DNA of 64,000 nucleotides from Nonlabens tegetincola (lineage in GTDB: Bacteria > Bacteroidota > Bacteroidia > Flavobacteriales > Flavobacteriaceae), in the NCBI RefSeq assembly GCF_002954355.1, contig NZ_MQVV01000012.1:558001-622000 (forward strand). Direction: 5' to 3'. The notes under the pieces were generated by a model, which was not told where the DNA came from, did not search any database, and worked only from the letters and a program-made list of their open reading frames with translations. A program made the translations under genes and the position numbers. Shown here piece by piece: positions 16,964 through 26,200 of this stretch. Position 1 is the stretch's first letter, and the number at the start of each line of letters is the position of its first letter.

Positions 16964-18391
16964 TTAGTCTGCTAGCTTTTTTTGTAAGTCTTGCACATAT
17001 TTATTGAATTGCTTGTCAGTAGATGCTAAGTTCTCAACGGTTTTACAAGCATGTAATACTGTAGCATGATCTCTTTTCCCTATTTGAGAACCTATACTAG
17101 CTAGAGAAGCTTTGGTCATTTTTTTGGCAAAATACATAGCTAGTTGTCTTGCCTGAACAATGTGTCTCTTACGGGTTTTTGATTGAAGTGTATCTATATC
17201 CATCTGAAAGTAATCACTTACTACTTTTTGGATTTGATCAATTGATACTTCTCTCTTTGTATTCTTAACGTAATTCTCAACAATTTTACGAGCTAGGTCG
17301 ATGGTGATATCCTTACGGTTAAAAGAAGAATGTGCAATTAAAGAAATTATTGCTCCTTCTAATTCTCTAATATTAGTTTTTATATTTTCCGCTAGATAAT
17401 GAACGATATTATCATCCATTTCTACACCATCTCTGTATAATTTGTTTTGGATTATGGAAACTCTCGTTTCATAATCGGGATGATTAAGCTCTGCACTAAG
17501 TCCCCATTTAAAACGGGAAAGTAAACGTTGTTCAATATCCTGCATATCAACAGGCTTCTTATCACTTGTAAGAATTACTTGTTTACCGTTTTGATGTAAA
17601 TGATTGAAAATATGGAAGAAAACATCTTGAGTTCCAGCCTTTCCAGAGAAAAATTGGATATCGTCTACAATAAGAACATCTATAAGTTGATAGAAATGAA
17701 TAAAATCATTTCTTGTATTCTTACGTATAGATTCAGTGTACTGTTGTATGAATCTTTCTGCGCTTATATATAGTACGGTTTTATCTGGGTAGTTTTCCTT
17801 AATACCTACACCTATAGCATGTGCCAAGTGAGTTTTACCCAATCCTACTCCTCCAAAAATTAATAATGGATTAAAACTAGTTCCTCCAGGTTTGTTAGCT
17901 ACAGCCATACCTGCATTACGAGCCAGTCTATTTGATTCTCCTTCAAGAAAGCTATCAAAGTTATAAGAAGGGTTAAGTTGGGATTCAACTTGAACATTTC
18001 TTATTCCAGGAATAATAAATGGATTTTTAAGTTCTGGGCTTTTAGTTTTGACTGGAGCATCTACATTTTGAGACTCGGTAAAGTTGCGCTTACTACTAGG
18101 TATTTTTTCGGTAAAAGCTTCCATACCTTTTGCAGGGTTCTCCATGCGTATCGCATAGATTAATTTTGCATCAGACCCTAATTCTTTAGTAAGAGCAGTT
18201 TTAAGTAAGTCTATATAATGTTCTTCTAACCATTCATAGAAAAAACGACTAGGTACCTGAAGGTGTAAAGCATTATCAGTTAATTTTACAGGCTTAATGG
18301 GCTGAAACCACGTTTTATAAGCCTCGGGCGCAATATTGTCCTGAATAAAAAGTAGACAATTGTCCCAAACCGATTCTGCTGTCAGTGTCAT
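16964..18391 (-). CDS. dnaA: Chromosomal replication initiator protein DnaA
   Basis: A 475-residue AAA+ initiator. Domain I spans about residues 1-85, with a variable linker to 135. The ATPase has Walker A GGVGLGKT (180-187), Walker B VLIVDDIQFF and sensor region LSRFKWGL. The C-terminal DNA-binding domain carries the DnaA signature ending GKRDHATVLHACKTV. It binds DnaA boxes at oriC and at its own promoter. A DnaA-box-like TTATACACA lies upstream at 18478-18486. Only one good box is visible, so oriC itself is probably not in this gap; in many Bacteroidota dnaA is not adjacent to the origin. Confidence 0.98.
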   Translation of the reverse strand: MTLTAESVWDNCLLFIQDNIAPEAYKTWFQPIKPVKLTDNALHLQVPSRFFYEWLEEHYIDLLKTALTKELGSDAKLIYAIRMENPAKGMEAFTEKIPSSKRNFTESQNVDAPVKTKSPELKNPFIIPGIRNVQVESQLNPSYNFDSFLEGESNRLARNAGMAVANKPGGTSFNPLLIFGGVGLGKTHLAHAIGVGIKENYPDKTVLYISAERFIQQYTESIRKNTRNDFIHFYQLIDVLIVDDIQFFSGKAGTQDVFFHIFNHLHQNGKQVILTSDKKPVDMQDIEQRLLSRFKWGLSAELNHPDYETRVSIIQNKLYRDGVEMDDNIVHYLAENIKTNIRELEGAIISLIAHSSFNRKDITIDLARKIVENYVKNTKREVSIDQIQKVVSDYFQMDIDTLQSKTRKRHIVQARQLAMYFAKKMTKASLASIGSQIGKRDHATVLHACKTVENLASTDKQFNKYVQDLQKKLAD

Positions 18392-18471
18392 AAAAGTCGT
18401 ATTTTTATAGTTAAAATTGATGCGAACTTGGGATGAATAAAGGTTGGTATATTTCAGTCCCTAATCGAGTA

Positions 18472-18486
18472 CAAATATGTGTATAA
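18472..18486 (-). promoter_or_regulatory. Putative dnaA promoter overlapping a DnaA box
   Basis: On the minus strand TTATACACA (18478-18486) matches the DnaA-box pattern TTATNCACA. It runs directly into CATATTTG (18472-18479), a 7/8 match to the TANNTTTG -7 element. The overlap would let DnaA repress its own gene. Leader to the dnaA start is about 70 bases. Confidence 0.45.
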
Positions 18487-18556
18487 AAAACCTTAAAAAA
18501 AACTAAAAAACCATTTGATAAATTAAAAAAAAAGTAGCATGGGCTCACTGGTTTTT

Positions 18557-18564
18557 TAACTTTG
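18557..18564 (+). promoter_or_regulatory. -7 promoter element of the thioesterase gene
   Basis: TAACTTTG, perfect TANNTTTG, with 19 bases to the ATG at 18584. Confidence 0.6.
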
Positions 18565-18583
18565 GATAAGATATGAAAATTAT

Positions 18584-18988
18584 ATGAAAAGTACAATTAT
18601 TCCGATAACACCTCGATATGCCGAAACTGATCAAATGGGTGTGGTTCACCATGCTAATTATTTGATATATTTAGAGTTAGGTAGAATGTCCTGGTTGGAC
18701 ACTTTAGGTTTCTCTTATGATGAAATGGAAAAAAAAGGAGTACTACTACCAGTTTACAATATCGATATAACTTACAGAAAACCAATTAGATTAAACGATG
18801 AAATTTTCGTCAAAACCACTCTTAAGAATATTCCTACAACGCGTGTTGAATTTTACTACGAAATAATCGATCAAAATGATGTTTTACATGCGTCCGCAAA
18901 CTTAACTCTTGTTTTTACTGATGCAAACTCGTTTAGACCTAGAAAACCAATTCCGGAATTTCTAGAAGCTTGTAAGAAATTGTTTTAA
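18584..18988 (+). CDS. Acyl-CoA thioesterase, YbgC/4HBT type
   Basis: A 134-residue hotdog-fold thioesterase. The signature RYAETDQMGVVHHANYLIYLELGRMSWL contains the catalytic Asp and the conserved HxxxY, and ITYRKPIRLNDEIFVKT matches the second conserved strand. It hydrolyses small acyl-CoA esters. In the menaquinone pathway of cyanobacteria and others a 4HBT enzyme of this type hydrolyses DHNA-CoA, so this gene is one of two candidates in the window, the other being the DUF4442 gene beside menC. It is divergent from dnaA and followed by a flavin-binding oxidase family gene. Confidence 0.9.
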   Translation: MKSTIIPITPRYAETDQMGVVHHANYLIYLELGRMSWLDTLGFSYDEMEKKGVLLPVYNIDITYRKPIRLNDEIFVKTTLKNIPTTRVEFYYEIIDQNDVLHASANLTLVFTDANSFRPRKPIPEFLEACKKLF

Positions 18989-19010
18989 AATCTACTAACT
19001 TATCAAAAGT

Positions 19011-19559
19011 ATGCTTCCTGAATATTTTGAAAGTCTAATCGATGAATTGCAAGTAGCAACATCTAAATCCAAACACGATTTTAAATATCCCGTTTTAACA
19101 ACTGTAGACAACAATGGGGTACCTAGGTCTAGAACTGTTGTTTTAAGAGAGATTGATGTCGAAAAGAAGGAATTAATTGTTTTTACCGATTCAAGATCTA
19201 TTAAAGTAGAACATGTAAAATCAAATGATCAGGCTTGTTTTTTATTTTACAATTCTAAAAAACTTTTACAATTAAGGTGTAATGTTAGATTGATTATAAT
19301 TAACAGTCCCAAAGAAAATAAACGATTGTTTCAAAAGGTTACATCAAAAAGTATAAAGGATTATACCTCAATTCCATCACCAGGTACGCCTATTGATAAT
19401 CCTGATCATGTAGAATACGTGTCACGCGATAAAAGCTTTTTTTTACCGCTACGATTTGAAATTAGTGAAATAGAATATCTCAAACTTAAACGTCCTAATC
19501 ACTTAAGAGCTTTATATAAACGCGAAGATAATTGGGCTGGTCACTGGCTTGCTCCATAA
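19011..19559 (+). CDS. Pyridoxamine 5'-phosphate oxidase-like flavoprotein
   Basis: A 182-residue protein with the split-barrel FMN-binding fold. TVDNNGVPRSRTVVLREIDVEKKELIVFTDSRSIKVEHVKSNDQACFLFY is the family's N-terminal half, and the C-terminus NWAGHWLAP resembles Alr4036-type members. It lacks the full C-terminal signature of true PdxH as I remember it, so pyridoxal phosphate synthesis is not certain; a flavin reductase or stress function is equally possible. It follows the thioesterase by 22 bases on the same strand and converges on the IMPACT gene. Confidence 0.8.
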   Translation: MLPEYFESLIDELQVATSKSKHDFKYPVLTTVDNNGVPRSRTVVLREIDVEKKELIVFTDSRSIKVEHVKSNDQACFLFYNSKKLLQLRCNVRLIIINSPKENKRLFQKVTSKSIKDYTSIPSPGTPIDNPDHVEYVSRDKSFFLPLRFEISEIEYLKLKRPNHLRALYKREDNWAGHWLAP

Positions 19560-19562
19560 TGT

Positions 19563-20171
19563 CTAGTCTTCTAGAGCTTTTGCCTTAATTGGGTACATTT
19601 GATTAATATCTTTGACTACTTTTTCAACATTGTTGAGAGGAACATCTATAGTTATAGAACAGCTGGCGGTAAAATCCTGCAAGGCCATAGTGAGTCCTTG
19701 CTCTTCAATATACCTCATAACTTGACTCATTTGAGCGTATTCAAAGTCGATTTTCACTTGAGAAGTGATGGTTCTTGTTATAATTGTAGCCTGCTCAATG
19801 GCCAAAGCACTAGACTCTTTATAAGCATTTATTAATCCGCTCACACCTAATTTTGTTCCTCCGAATATCCTAGTAACTACTACTAGAACGTCGCTTAATT
19901 CATTTGAATTAATTTGACCTAGAATGGGATCACCTGCACTATGATTGGGTTCTCCATCGTCATTTGCCCTATAATTGTTTTCTCCAGGACCGATCTTCCA
20001 GGCATAACAATGATGATTTGCCTTCGGATATTTTTTCTTCAGAGCATCAATGATAGGTGAAACTTCATCTGGATTCTGGATTGGAAATGCACGAGCGTAG
20101 AATTTACTACCCTTGTCCTTGAATAAGATTTCAGTTGTTTCTTTTGCTATCGTTTTATAAGTGTCTCTCAT
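19563..20171 (-). CDS. YigZ/IMPACT family protein
   Basis: A 202-residue protein of the UPF0029/IMPACT family. The N-terminal domain has KKYPKANHHCYAWKIG, NDDGEPNHSAGDPILGQI and VVVTRIFGGTKLGVSGLINAYKESSALAI, and a smaller C-terminal ferredoxin-like domain follows. Its eukaryotic relative inhibits the Gcn2 kinase; the bacterial role is unsettled, probably in translation. I place the start at ATG 20171 (MRDTYKT): a longer frame would begin inside the EamA gene and run through the palindrome. The gap to the EamA stop is 4 bases, so it is the third gene of a ribD-EamA-IMPACT operon. Confidence 0.9.
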   Translation of the reverse strand: MRDTYKTIAKETTEILFKDKGSKFYARAFPIQNPDEVSPIIDALKKKYPKANHHCYAWKIGPGENNYRANDDGEPNHSAGDPILGQINSNELSDVLVVVTRIFGGTKLGVSGLINAYKESSALAIEQATIITRTITSQVKIDFEYAQMSQVMRYIEEQGLTMALQDFTASCSITIDVPLNNVEKVVKDINQMYPIKAKALED

Positions 20172-20175
20172 GAAT

Positions 20176-21054
20176 TTACGCTTTCGCGAAAGCGATGAAA
20201 ACAATCGCAATTATAGCAAGTATAATACCTAGAACGTTTCTAGATTTAAGTTTTTCTTTGAATAGAAATAAACCAAACATGGTTGATAATACTACGGTTC
20301 CTACATGGTTAATAGGGTAAACAAATGTACTCTCTAAACCAGGTGAATTGAGGGCTTTTAAAATCACCACAATTGAGAAAAAGTTAGGAATTCCTAGAAC
20401 AATTCCTCCGATAAGACTTTTCCATTCTAATTTCTCATTTTTATTAATTAACCGATATATCACAGCCGCAGATCCTGCTATAAATGCAAAAGAAAAAATT
20501 GTGGCACTTATAACATCTTCATTACTATTTGACATATGGTTGTTTTGTAGAATTTTGAGAACTGTATCAATTATACCGCTTCCTACAAATAGCGCTAGTG
20601 GTAAGAGTAGTTTTTTTGGAGTCCAATCTATATTTGACTGCGATTTCTTATTAACTGTGGTAAAATAAACTGCTGCTAGAGCGATTATTATACCTATGGC
20701 TTTTAATATATTCCACTCTTCATTAAATATTGTGAAACCTGCGATCACAGGTATAACTAATGACATTTTACTGGCAACACTGGCAACAGACAGGCCATTG
20801 CGCTGTGCCGTTAACGCCATGACATTGAAAATAGTTATGAAAAGAATTCCCATGAACATCGCTAGAAACAACCAGTCTGACTTTAAAACAGATGTTATAT
20901 CGTAAGTCCCATTGCTTGAAATAATACCTGTTATAAAAGCTACAAGATAATTTACCACTATAGCTTGTAGGGTGTTTATTTTATAAACATCAAACAATTT
21001 AAAAATTACATATAGTAAACTAGATAGTAATATGCTTAATCCTAGATAGATCAT
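20176..21054 (-). CDS. EamA family transporter (DMT superfamily)
   Basis: A 292-residue inner-membrane protein with ten hydrophobic segments in two EamA repeats, of the drug/metabolite transporter superfamily. A substrate cannot be named. Its start overlaps the ribD stop by 4 bases, so it might move riboflavin precursors or flavins, but this rests only on position. The C-terminus is unusual: the last codons before the stop, A-F-A-K-A, are encoded by a copy of the 16-bp palindrome. Confidence 0.87.
   Translation of the reverse strand: MIYLGLSILLSSLLYVIFKLFDVYKINTLQAIVVNYLVAFITGIISSNGTYDITSVLKSDWLFLAMFMGILFITIFNVMALTAQRNGLSVASVASKMSLVIPVIAGFTIFNEEWNILKAIGIIIALAAVYFTTVNKKSQSNIDWTPKKLLLPLALFVGSGIIDTVLKILQNNHMSNSNEDVISATIFSFAFIAGSAAVIYRLINKNEKLEWKSLIGGIVLGIPNFFSIVVILKALNSPGLESTFVYPINHVGTVVLSTMFGLFLFKEKLKSRNVLGIILAIIAIVFIAFAKA
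20179..20194. repeat. 16-bp palindromic repeat, copy 5 (3' end of EamA gene)
   Basis: Perfect CGCTTTCGCGAAAGCG forming the last sense codons of the EamA transporter (A-F-A-K-A, then stop). It also lies immediately upstream of the IMPACT start codon. Confidence 0.95.
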
Positions 21055-22067
21055 AAACGATGGTAAATTCTTAAAGTATCACCTTTTATATTAAAATGAT
21101 TTTTTAATTGTTGATTGTCGAGTTCTGGTGCTTTTACTCCAGAATGAAATAGCGTATTTTCACTCGTGTAAATATGTGCTTCGTCCCATAGCCCTGCATC
21201 TATAAATGCTTGGAGAGTCCTAGATCCACCTTCTATAATTACCGATTGGATATCTTTTTTATATAACTCTTGCAATACTGTCTTAATGTCGGATAGAGGA
21301 ATGTCTAAAATTTGAGCAGGATCAGGTGATTGAAAAACGTTAAGATTTTTTGGCAGCTCCTTTTTATTAGCAAGAACAAATCTAAAGGGATGTGTACCTT
21401 TCCAATTTCTGGTTGTAAGACTTGGATTGTCTGCAAGCGCTGTTCCAGCACCTATTAAAATAGCGTTTTCTGTAGATCGTTGTTGATGTACCCTTTGTAA
21501 GCTGTATGAATTTGTAATCCAAACAGGTTGCTTCTTAGTCTTAAATTCTGGAGCGATATAGCCATCGTTAGTTTGTGCCCATTTAAGCAGAACAAATGGT
21601 TTTTTATACTTGTGAAATGAGAAAAAACGCTTGTTAACTTCGTTACATTTATCTACAAGTATTCCTGTTTTACATGAAATACCAGCTTCTTCAAGAATCT
21701 TTATTCCTCTTCCTGCTACCTTATCATGTGGGTCTAGTGTTCCTACTATAACTTCTTTAAAATTATACCTTACTAGTAGCAAAGCGCATGGTGGCGTTTT
21801 ACCAGTATGTGAGCAAGGTTCAAGATTTACATAAATACTACACTTAGGAGCTATTTTTTCAAACTTTTCCTCACCTAATTTTTTAATTGCATTATTAATG
21901 GCGTTAACCTCGGCATGAGGTTTTCCTGCTTTTTGGTGCCAGCCTTCACTAATGATTTTATTCTCATATACAATGACACTTCCTACTAATGGATTAGGAT
22001 AAGTAGTACCCAGTCCATTTTGAGCTAACTGCAAACAACGTTGCATATAAAATTCGTCCTTGTTCAT
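21051..22067 (-). CDS. ribD: Bifunctional riboflavin deaminase/reductase RibD
   Basis: A 338-residue two-domain enzyme of riboflavin synthesis. The N-terminal deaminase shows the zinc site HAEVNAI (His, catalytic Glu) and EPCSHTGKTPPC, and the C-terminal part is a dihydrofolate-reductase-like reductase with ILIGAGTALADNPSLTTR and VIIEGGSRTLQAFI. I place the start at ATG 22067 (MNKDEFYMQRCLQLAQNG), the conserved N-terminus; the open frame upstream is not coding. A perfect -7 box ends only 8 bases before this ATG, so the mRNA is nearly leaderless. The EamA gene follows with a 4-base overlap. Confidence 0.95.
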   Translation of the reverse strand: MNKDEFYMQRCLQLAQNGLGTTYPNPLVGSVIVYENKIISEGWHQKAGKPHAEVNAINNAIKKLGEEKFEKIAPKCSIYVNLEPCSHTGKTPPCALLLVRYNFKEVIVGTLDPHDKVAGRGIKILEEAGISCKTGILVDKCNEVNKRFFSFHKYKKPFVLLKWAQTNDGYIAPEFKTKKQPVWITNSYSLQRVHQQRSTENAILIGAGTALADNPSLTTRNWKGTHPFRFVLANKKELPKNLNVFQSPDPAQILDIPLSDIKTVLQELYKKDIQSVIIEGGSRTLQAFIDAGLWDEAHIYTSENTLFHSGVKAPELDNQQLKNHFNIKGDTLRIYHRL

Positions 22068-22075
22068 GATTCCAG

Positions 22076-22083
22076 CAAAAGTA
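22076..22083 (-). promoter_or_regulatory. -7 promoter element of ribD
   Basis: Minus-strand TACTTTTG, perfect TANNTTTG. Only 8 bases separate it from the ribD ATG, predicting an mRNA with almost no 5' leader. No FMN riboswitch fits between promoter and gene. Confidence 0.6.
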
Positions 22084-22148
22084 AGATTTAAATCACAAGG
22101 CTGGGTTAAATTTAGACTCAATAGCAAACTTATAATAGTTACTAGATG

Positions 22149-22156
22149 TACTTTTG
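22149..22156 (+). promoter_or_regulatory. -7 promoter element of the GNAT gene
   Basis: TACTTTTG, identical to the ribD box on the other strand, with only 5 bases before the ATG at 22162, so the transcript probably starts at or within a base or two of the start codon. Confidence 0.6.
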
Positions 22157-22161
22157 AAATT

Positions 22162-22638
22162 ATGATAATTAGACCTATTCTACCGGCGGATAATACAGTT
22201 GTTAAGAATATTATCCAACAAACTATACTTGAATATGGAGCTCCTAAAGAGGGAACTGCATATAGTGATAAAGCAACCCAATCCATGTATAAGCACTTTC
22301 AGTTACCTAGACGCGTTTATTACGTTATAGAATTGGATGATGAAATTGTAGGTTGCGGTGGTGTAGGACCGCTAGACAATCAAGAGCAGAATATCTGTGA
22401 ACTTCAAAAAATGTATTTTTTGCCAGAAGCACGTGGTAAGGGATATGGCAAGGAGCTTATACAATTATGTATTAAAACTGCTAAGGAATTAGCTTATTCA
22501 AAAATGTATCTTGAAACCATGGATAATATGTTTGAAGCTCAAGGGCTTTACAAGCATATGGGTTTTAAATTACTCAATGAGCCCATAGGTAATACTGGAC
22601 ATTACTCTTGTCCCGTTCAAATGATACTGGATTTATAA
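22162..22638 (+). CDS. GNAT family N-acetyltransferase
   Basis: A 158-residue acetyltransferase. The acetyl-CoA-binding motif is MYFLPEARGKGYGKELIQLCIKTAKEL (Q/RxxGxG/A form RGKGYG), preceded by the strand VGCGGVGPL and followed by YLETMDNMFEAQGLYKHMGF. The substrate is unknown; it could be an amino group on a protein, amino acid or antibiotic. ATG 22162 begins the conserved MIIRPILPAD. The stop codon overlaps the start of the Nudix gene (TAATG), a coupled pair. Confidence 0.9.
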   Translation: MIIRPILPADNTVVKNIIQQTILEYGAPKEGTAYSDKATQSMYKHFQLPRRVYYVIELDDEIVGCGGVGPLDNQEQNICELQKMYFLPEARGKGYGKELIQLCIKTAKELAYSKMYLETMDNMFEAQGLYKHMGFKLLNEPIGNTGHYSCPVQMILDL

Positions 22639-23234
22639 TGAAAGACGATACTGCAAATAACTTTGAGATAATCAAGGAAGAAACTGTTTACGATGGTTTT
22701 CTAAAAGTTATAAAAGCCCAGGTAAAACATGATACTTGGCACGGTAATGAGCAACTGGAAGTTACAAGGGAATCCCTAGAACGAGGAGATAGTGTAGCAA
22801 TATTACTTTATGAACAAGACACAAAATCGTTTTTATTTACTAAACAATTTAGGTATCCCAGTGCAAGAAGAGGTAAAGCGTTTATGATGGAATTAGTAGC
22901 TGGTAGCTTAGGGTTTAATGAAGATCCCGTTGAAGGAATAAAAAGGGAAGTAGAAGAAGAAATAGGCTATTCATTAAAAAATATTGAAAAAATTTGTTCT
23001 TATTTTCCATCACCAGGTGGTTGTTCAGAACAAATACATTTATATTTTTCTCAAGTTTCTTCTCATGATAAGATTTTTCAAGGTGGTGGTGAAGCATCAG
23101 AAAAGGAAGATATTTTGTTAACCAAAATACCTTTGTCTGAAATTAAACAACTATTACGAGACGGAGCTATAAACAACTCGATATCGATTATAGGATTACA
23201 ATGGTTTTTACTGAATAAAGAAAGCCTTACTTAA
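22638..23234 (+). CDS. Nudix hydrolase, GDP-mannose/ADP-ribose pyrophosphatase type
   Basis: A 198-residue Nudix enzyme. The Nudix box is GSLGFNEDPVEGIKREVEEEIGY, with Glu residues for Mg2+ binding, and the upstream LEVTRESLERGDSVAILLY and FRYPSARRGKAFMMELVAG are typical of the NudK/ADP-ribose pyrophosphatase branch. It would cleave nucleoside-diphosphate sugars. The start ATG overlaps the GNAT stop. The end of the gene forms one arm of the terminator hairpin. Confidence 0.88.
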   Translation: MKDDTANNFEIIKEETVYDGFLKVIKAQVKHDTWHGNEQLEVTRESLERGDSVAILLYEQDTKSFLFTKQFRYPSARRGKAFMMELVAGSLGFNEDPVEGIKREVEEEIGYSLKNIEKICSYFPSPGGCSEQIHLYFSQVSSHDKIFQGGGEASEKEDILLTKIPLSEIKQLLRDGAINNSISIIGLQWFLLNKESLT

Positions 23235-23262
23235 ATATTTTAAAGTAAGGCTTTTCTATTTT
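23221..23262 (+). terminator. Terminator of the GNAT-Nudix operon
   Basis: Twelve-base-pair stem (23221-23232 with 23243-23254) and T-rich tail. The left arm is within the last codons of the Nudix gene. The convergent M1-peptidase gene ends at 23283. Confidence 0.8.
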
Positions 23263-23282
23263 TTAATTCGCGAAGAAAAAAT

Positions 23283-26200
23283 CTATTCCTTTTCTTTAAC
23301 CGCTGTTCTATTGTCGTTAGAGTTACGGTCTATCAATATGTTGAACGGATCAATTCCAACCTCTACAGGTTTTTCATCTACGATGATTGAGAATTTATTT
23401 TCAATAGCTACAATTTTATGTTTTTTGAGATAAAGAACCTTGTTAATTCCTGTTTCATCATCCTTTTCTCCAAAAACACCAACATCTATATAATCAGCTA
23501 GAGGTAATGATTTTAAGGCTTTTTTCTTTCCTTCAGGAGTGTATGAAAGGCTATCACCTACCGTGTTTTTATAAACACTTTTTCCTTTTTTGTCTGATCT
23601 ATACTTAGTTATGTATCCAGTAAATTCCACTTGATAACGACCATCATCAAGTTTTGTATACGTAGCTTTTTTTACATCATTATCATACAAAGTTATCGTT
23701 TCAAACATATCCTTAATAAGATATTGTAACGAGTCAGGAGTTGCGGCTCTTATATCGTCTACAAATTCGATAGCTGTTGGGTATGGTGGACCTTGGAACT
23801 GATATTTTTCTGCAAATTGTTTAATCACGTTATTAAATTGTTTCTCGCCTAAATAATCGCTCATTGCATAAAGGACTAAAGATCCTTTTTGATAATGAAT
23901 ATACTGTTGGTTTTCATTATACATCAATGGGTTTTCTCCAATGGACTCTACCGTTCTTCCTAAAAGGTATTTATCCATAGCGTCTTTAAGAAAAGACCTC
24001 ATTTGTTCTTTTCCTCTAGATTTCTCTAGAACTTTTAATGAACTGTATTCTGATAAACTTTCTGAAAGTAATGTAGCACCTTTCGCATAGGCTCCAATTA
24101 CCTGGTGTGCCCACCATTGATGGGCAAGTTCGTGTGCGGTAACACTAAAAGGGTAATCTACTGCATCCTTGTCACTTCCATCAACATCGGCAATGAAACC
24201 TATTCCTTCACTAAAAGGTATCGTGTTTGCAAACGCCTGTGCAAACGTTCCAAAATTTCTTGGGAATTCAATGATGCGTACTTGCCTGTGTTGATAAGGT
24301 GTAAAATTGTCATTATAATAATCTAGTCCGGCTTTAAGGCCAGCCATCATGCGGTCGATATTGTAATCATGATCTTTATGGTAATAGATTTCTAGTTTAA
24401 TGCCGTCGTGCTCGTCGCGCATGACTTCATATCTACCACTCATAAAATTGTAAAAATTCACCATTTTACTATCCATTTTATAATAGTAGTACTTACGGTT
24501 ATTTTCTTCCCACTCTTTAGTTAGATAACCTGGTGATATGGCAATTTGATCTGGACTTGTACTTAATGTAGCTTCAAAGTTTATCCAATCGCTGTTTCCG
24601 CCTATGTAATTATTGTCTCGCACACCTGGTTTAGTTGCGTCAGGCCAGCGATCTTTTGGAGGTAATTCATACTTTTTGCGAATTTGAGTATTTCGGATCT
24701 CTCCTTGATCATTGTATCCAATGGATGGAAAAACGAAATTATTCATGAAAGTTCCATTCTCAACAACAGGTGAGTTTTTTTCAAAGAAGGTGTTTTCTTT
24801 GTTGTAAGTTGCTACATTAAACTCTAGCGTATCTCCAGGTTGCAAGGGTGGCGTTATCCTATACATGCGATAACCATAGTCCTCGTTGTCGTAAACCACT
24901 TCAATTTTACGATCTGTTTCAATTGTGGTAAGTGTGTCGTTTATATTAACGTGCAGTGTATCAATTACGGCGCTGGACTTGTTGACCATAAGCATTTCTG
25001 CTCTAGCTTTAAAGTCTCTAGTTTCTGGATAAATATCAACAAACGCCTTAACATCAGTAATTCTAGGTTGGGGAACGTTTAAATATTTACTTAATTCCTT
25101 TTCTTTATTTACTGCCAGTAGTTCACGTTCTTTTCCTGTAGTTCTTTCATTATCAATGTTGTTAACTTTCCAAATGTAGCTTCCTATTCCTACAAATATT
25201 ATTAATCCTACACTAAGTAGTGTGGTGATAGGTGTTTTTAATCTCGCTTTCGCGAAAGCGATCCTCTCACTTGCACCTATGCTCATTCCACGTCTAAAGA
25301 ATAATAAACTAACACCAAATAGCGCTATACCTAATGCAATCCAGTAACCTCTAAATGTGAAGTAGCGCCAGATACTATCTCCATAACCATTCATATCTGA
25401 AGGACTAGGAGCGCCGGTTCCTTGGTTAAAAATAAATTGAGCTTGTTCAACTCCTATAGCCTCCATGGCAAATGGTAATCCTAAGGCAATTACAAGCAAG
25501 GTCATAAGTCCTAACCATTTATTTTTAATCAAAGTGTGAATTAAAATTGACATCAATATCCATGGTAAAAATTCCCAAAATTTGATCATGAACAAATCAA
25601 ACAAATAAAGGTCAATTTGATAATCATTAAAACCATTTACGGTTTGTATGATGATACCACTTAACATCACTATAACAAATAGAGAAAACACCATTATACT
25701 CATAGAGAATACTCGTGATAATTGGAAAACCCAGTTTTTAGTAGGAGTGGTGTCTACTAGCTGTAACATGTGAGCCGTTTTGGAACGGTCCATTATGAAG
25801 CCAGTGTACAGGTATATTAATAGATAGGTAAATGTGCTAAATATTCCTGCAGGGATTTGTAACATCAACCAGGTTTTTGGCAAGATGTCTGTACCATACA
25901 CTTGACCGCTTACCAACATAGTAAGAAGTGAAAAGGCAAAAGCAATTACCGCTATAATAATAAATGGCCATCCTGTTACAATGTATTTAATGTCTGATTT
26001 TGATATTGTCCAAGCTGTTTTCAATTGATTAAAAAAGCTGAAGTTTTGACTTACCTTAGGTAAGGTAATATCCTGAACAGTTCCAAAATTACGTTTGATT
26101 ACTCGTGATGATTTCTTCTTTCTCCCTACCGAAATAGCATGTTGAGAAAATCTAAAACCAACGATTACAGAAAGGAATAGAATAACGGAAAACCCTAACC

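Noticed and set aside
18392-18583. Possible replication origin beside dnaA
   Set aside because: Only one good and one weak DnaA box, no cluster and no clear unwinding repeat; in Bacteroidota dnaA is often not at oriC.
22068-22286. N-terminal extension of RibD of 73 residues
   Set aside because: It overlaps the divergent GNAT promoter and start, has membrane-like composition foreign to RibD, and lies upstream of a perfect -7 box.
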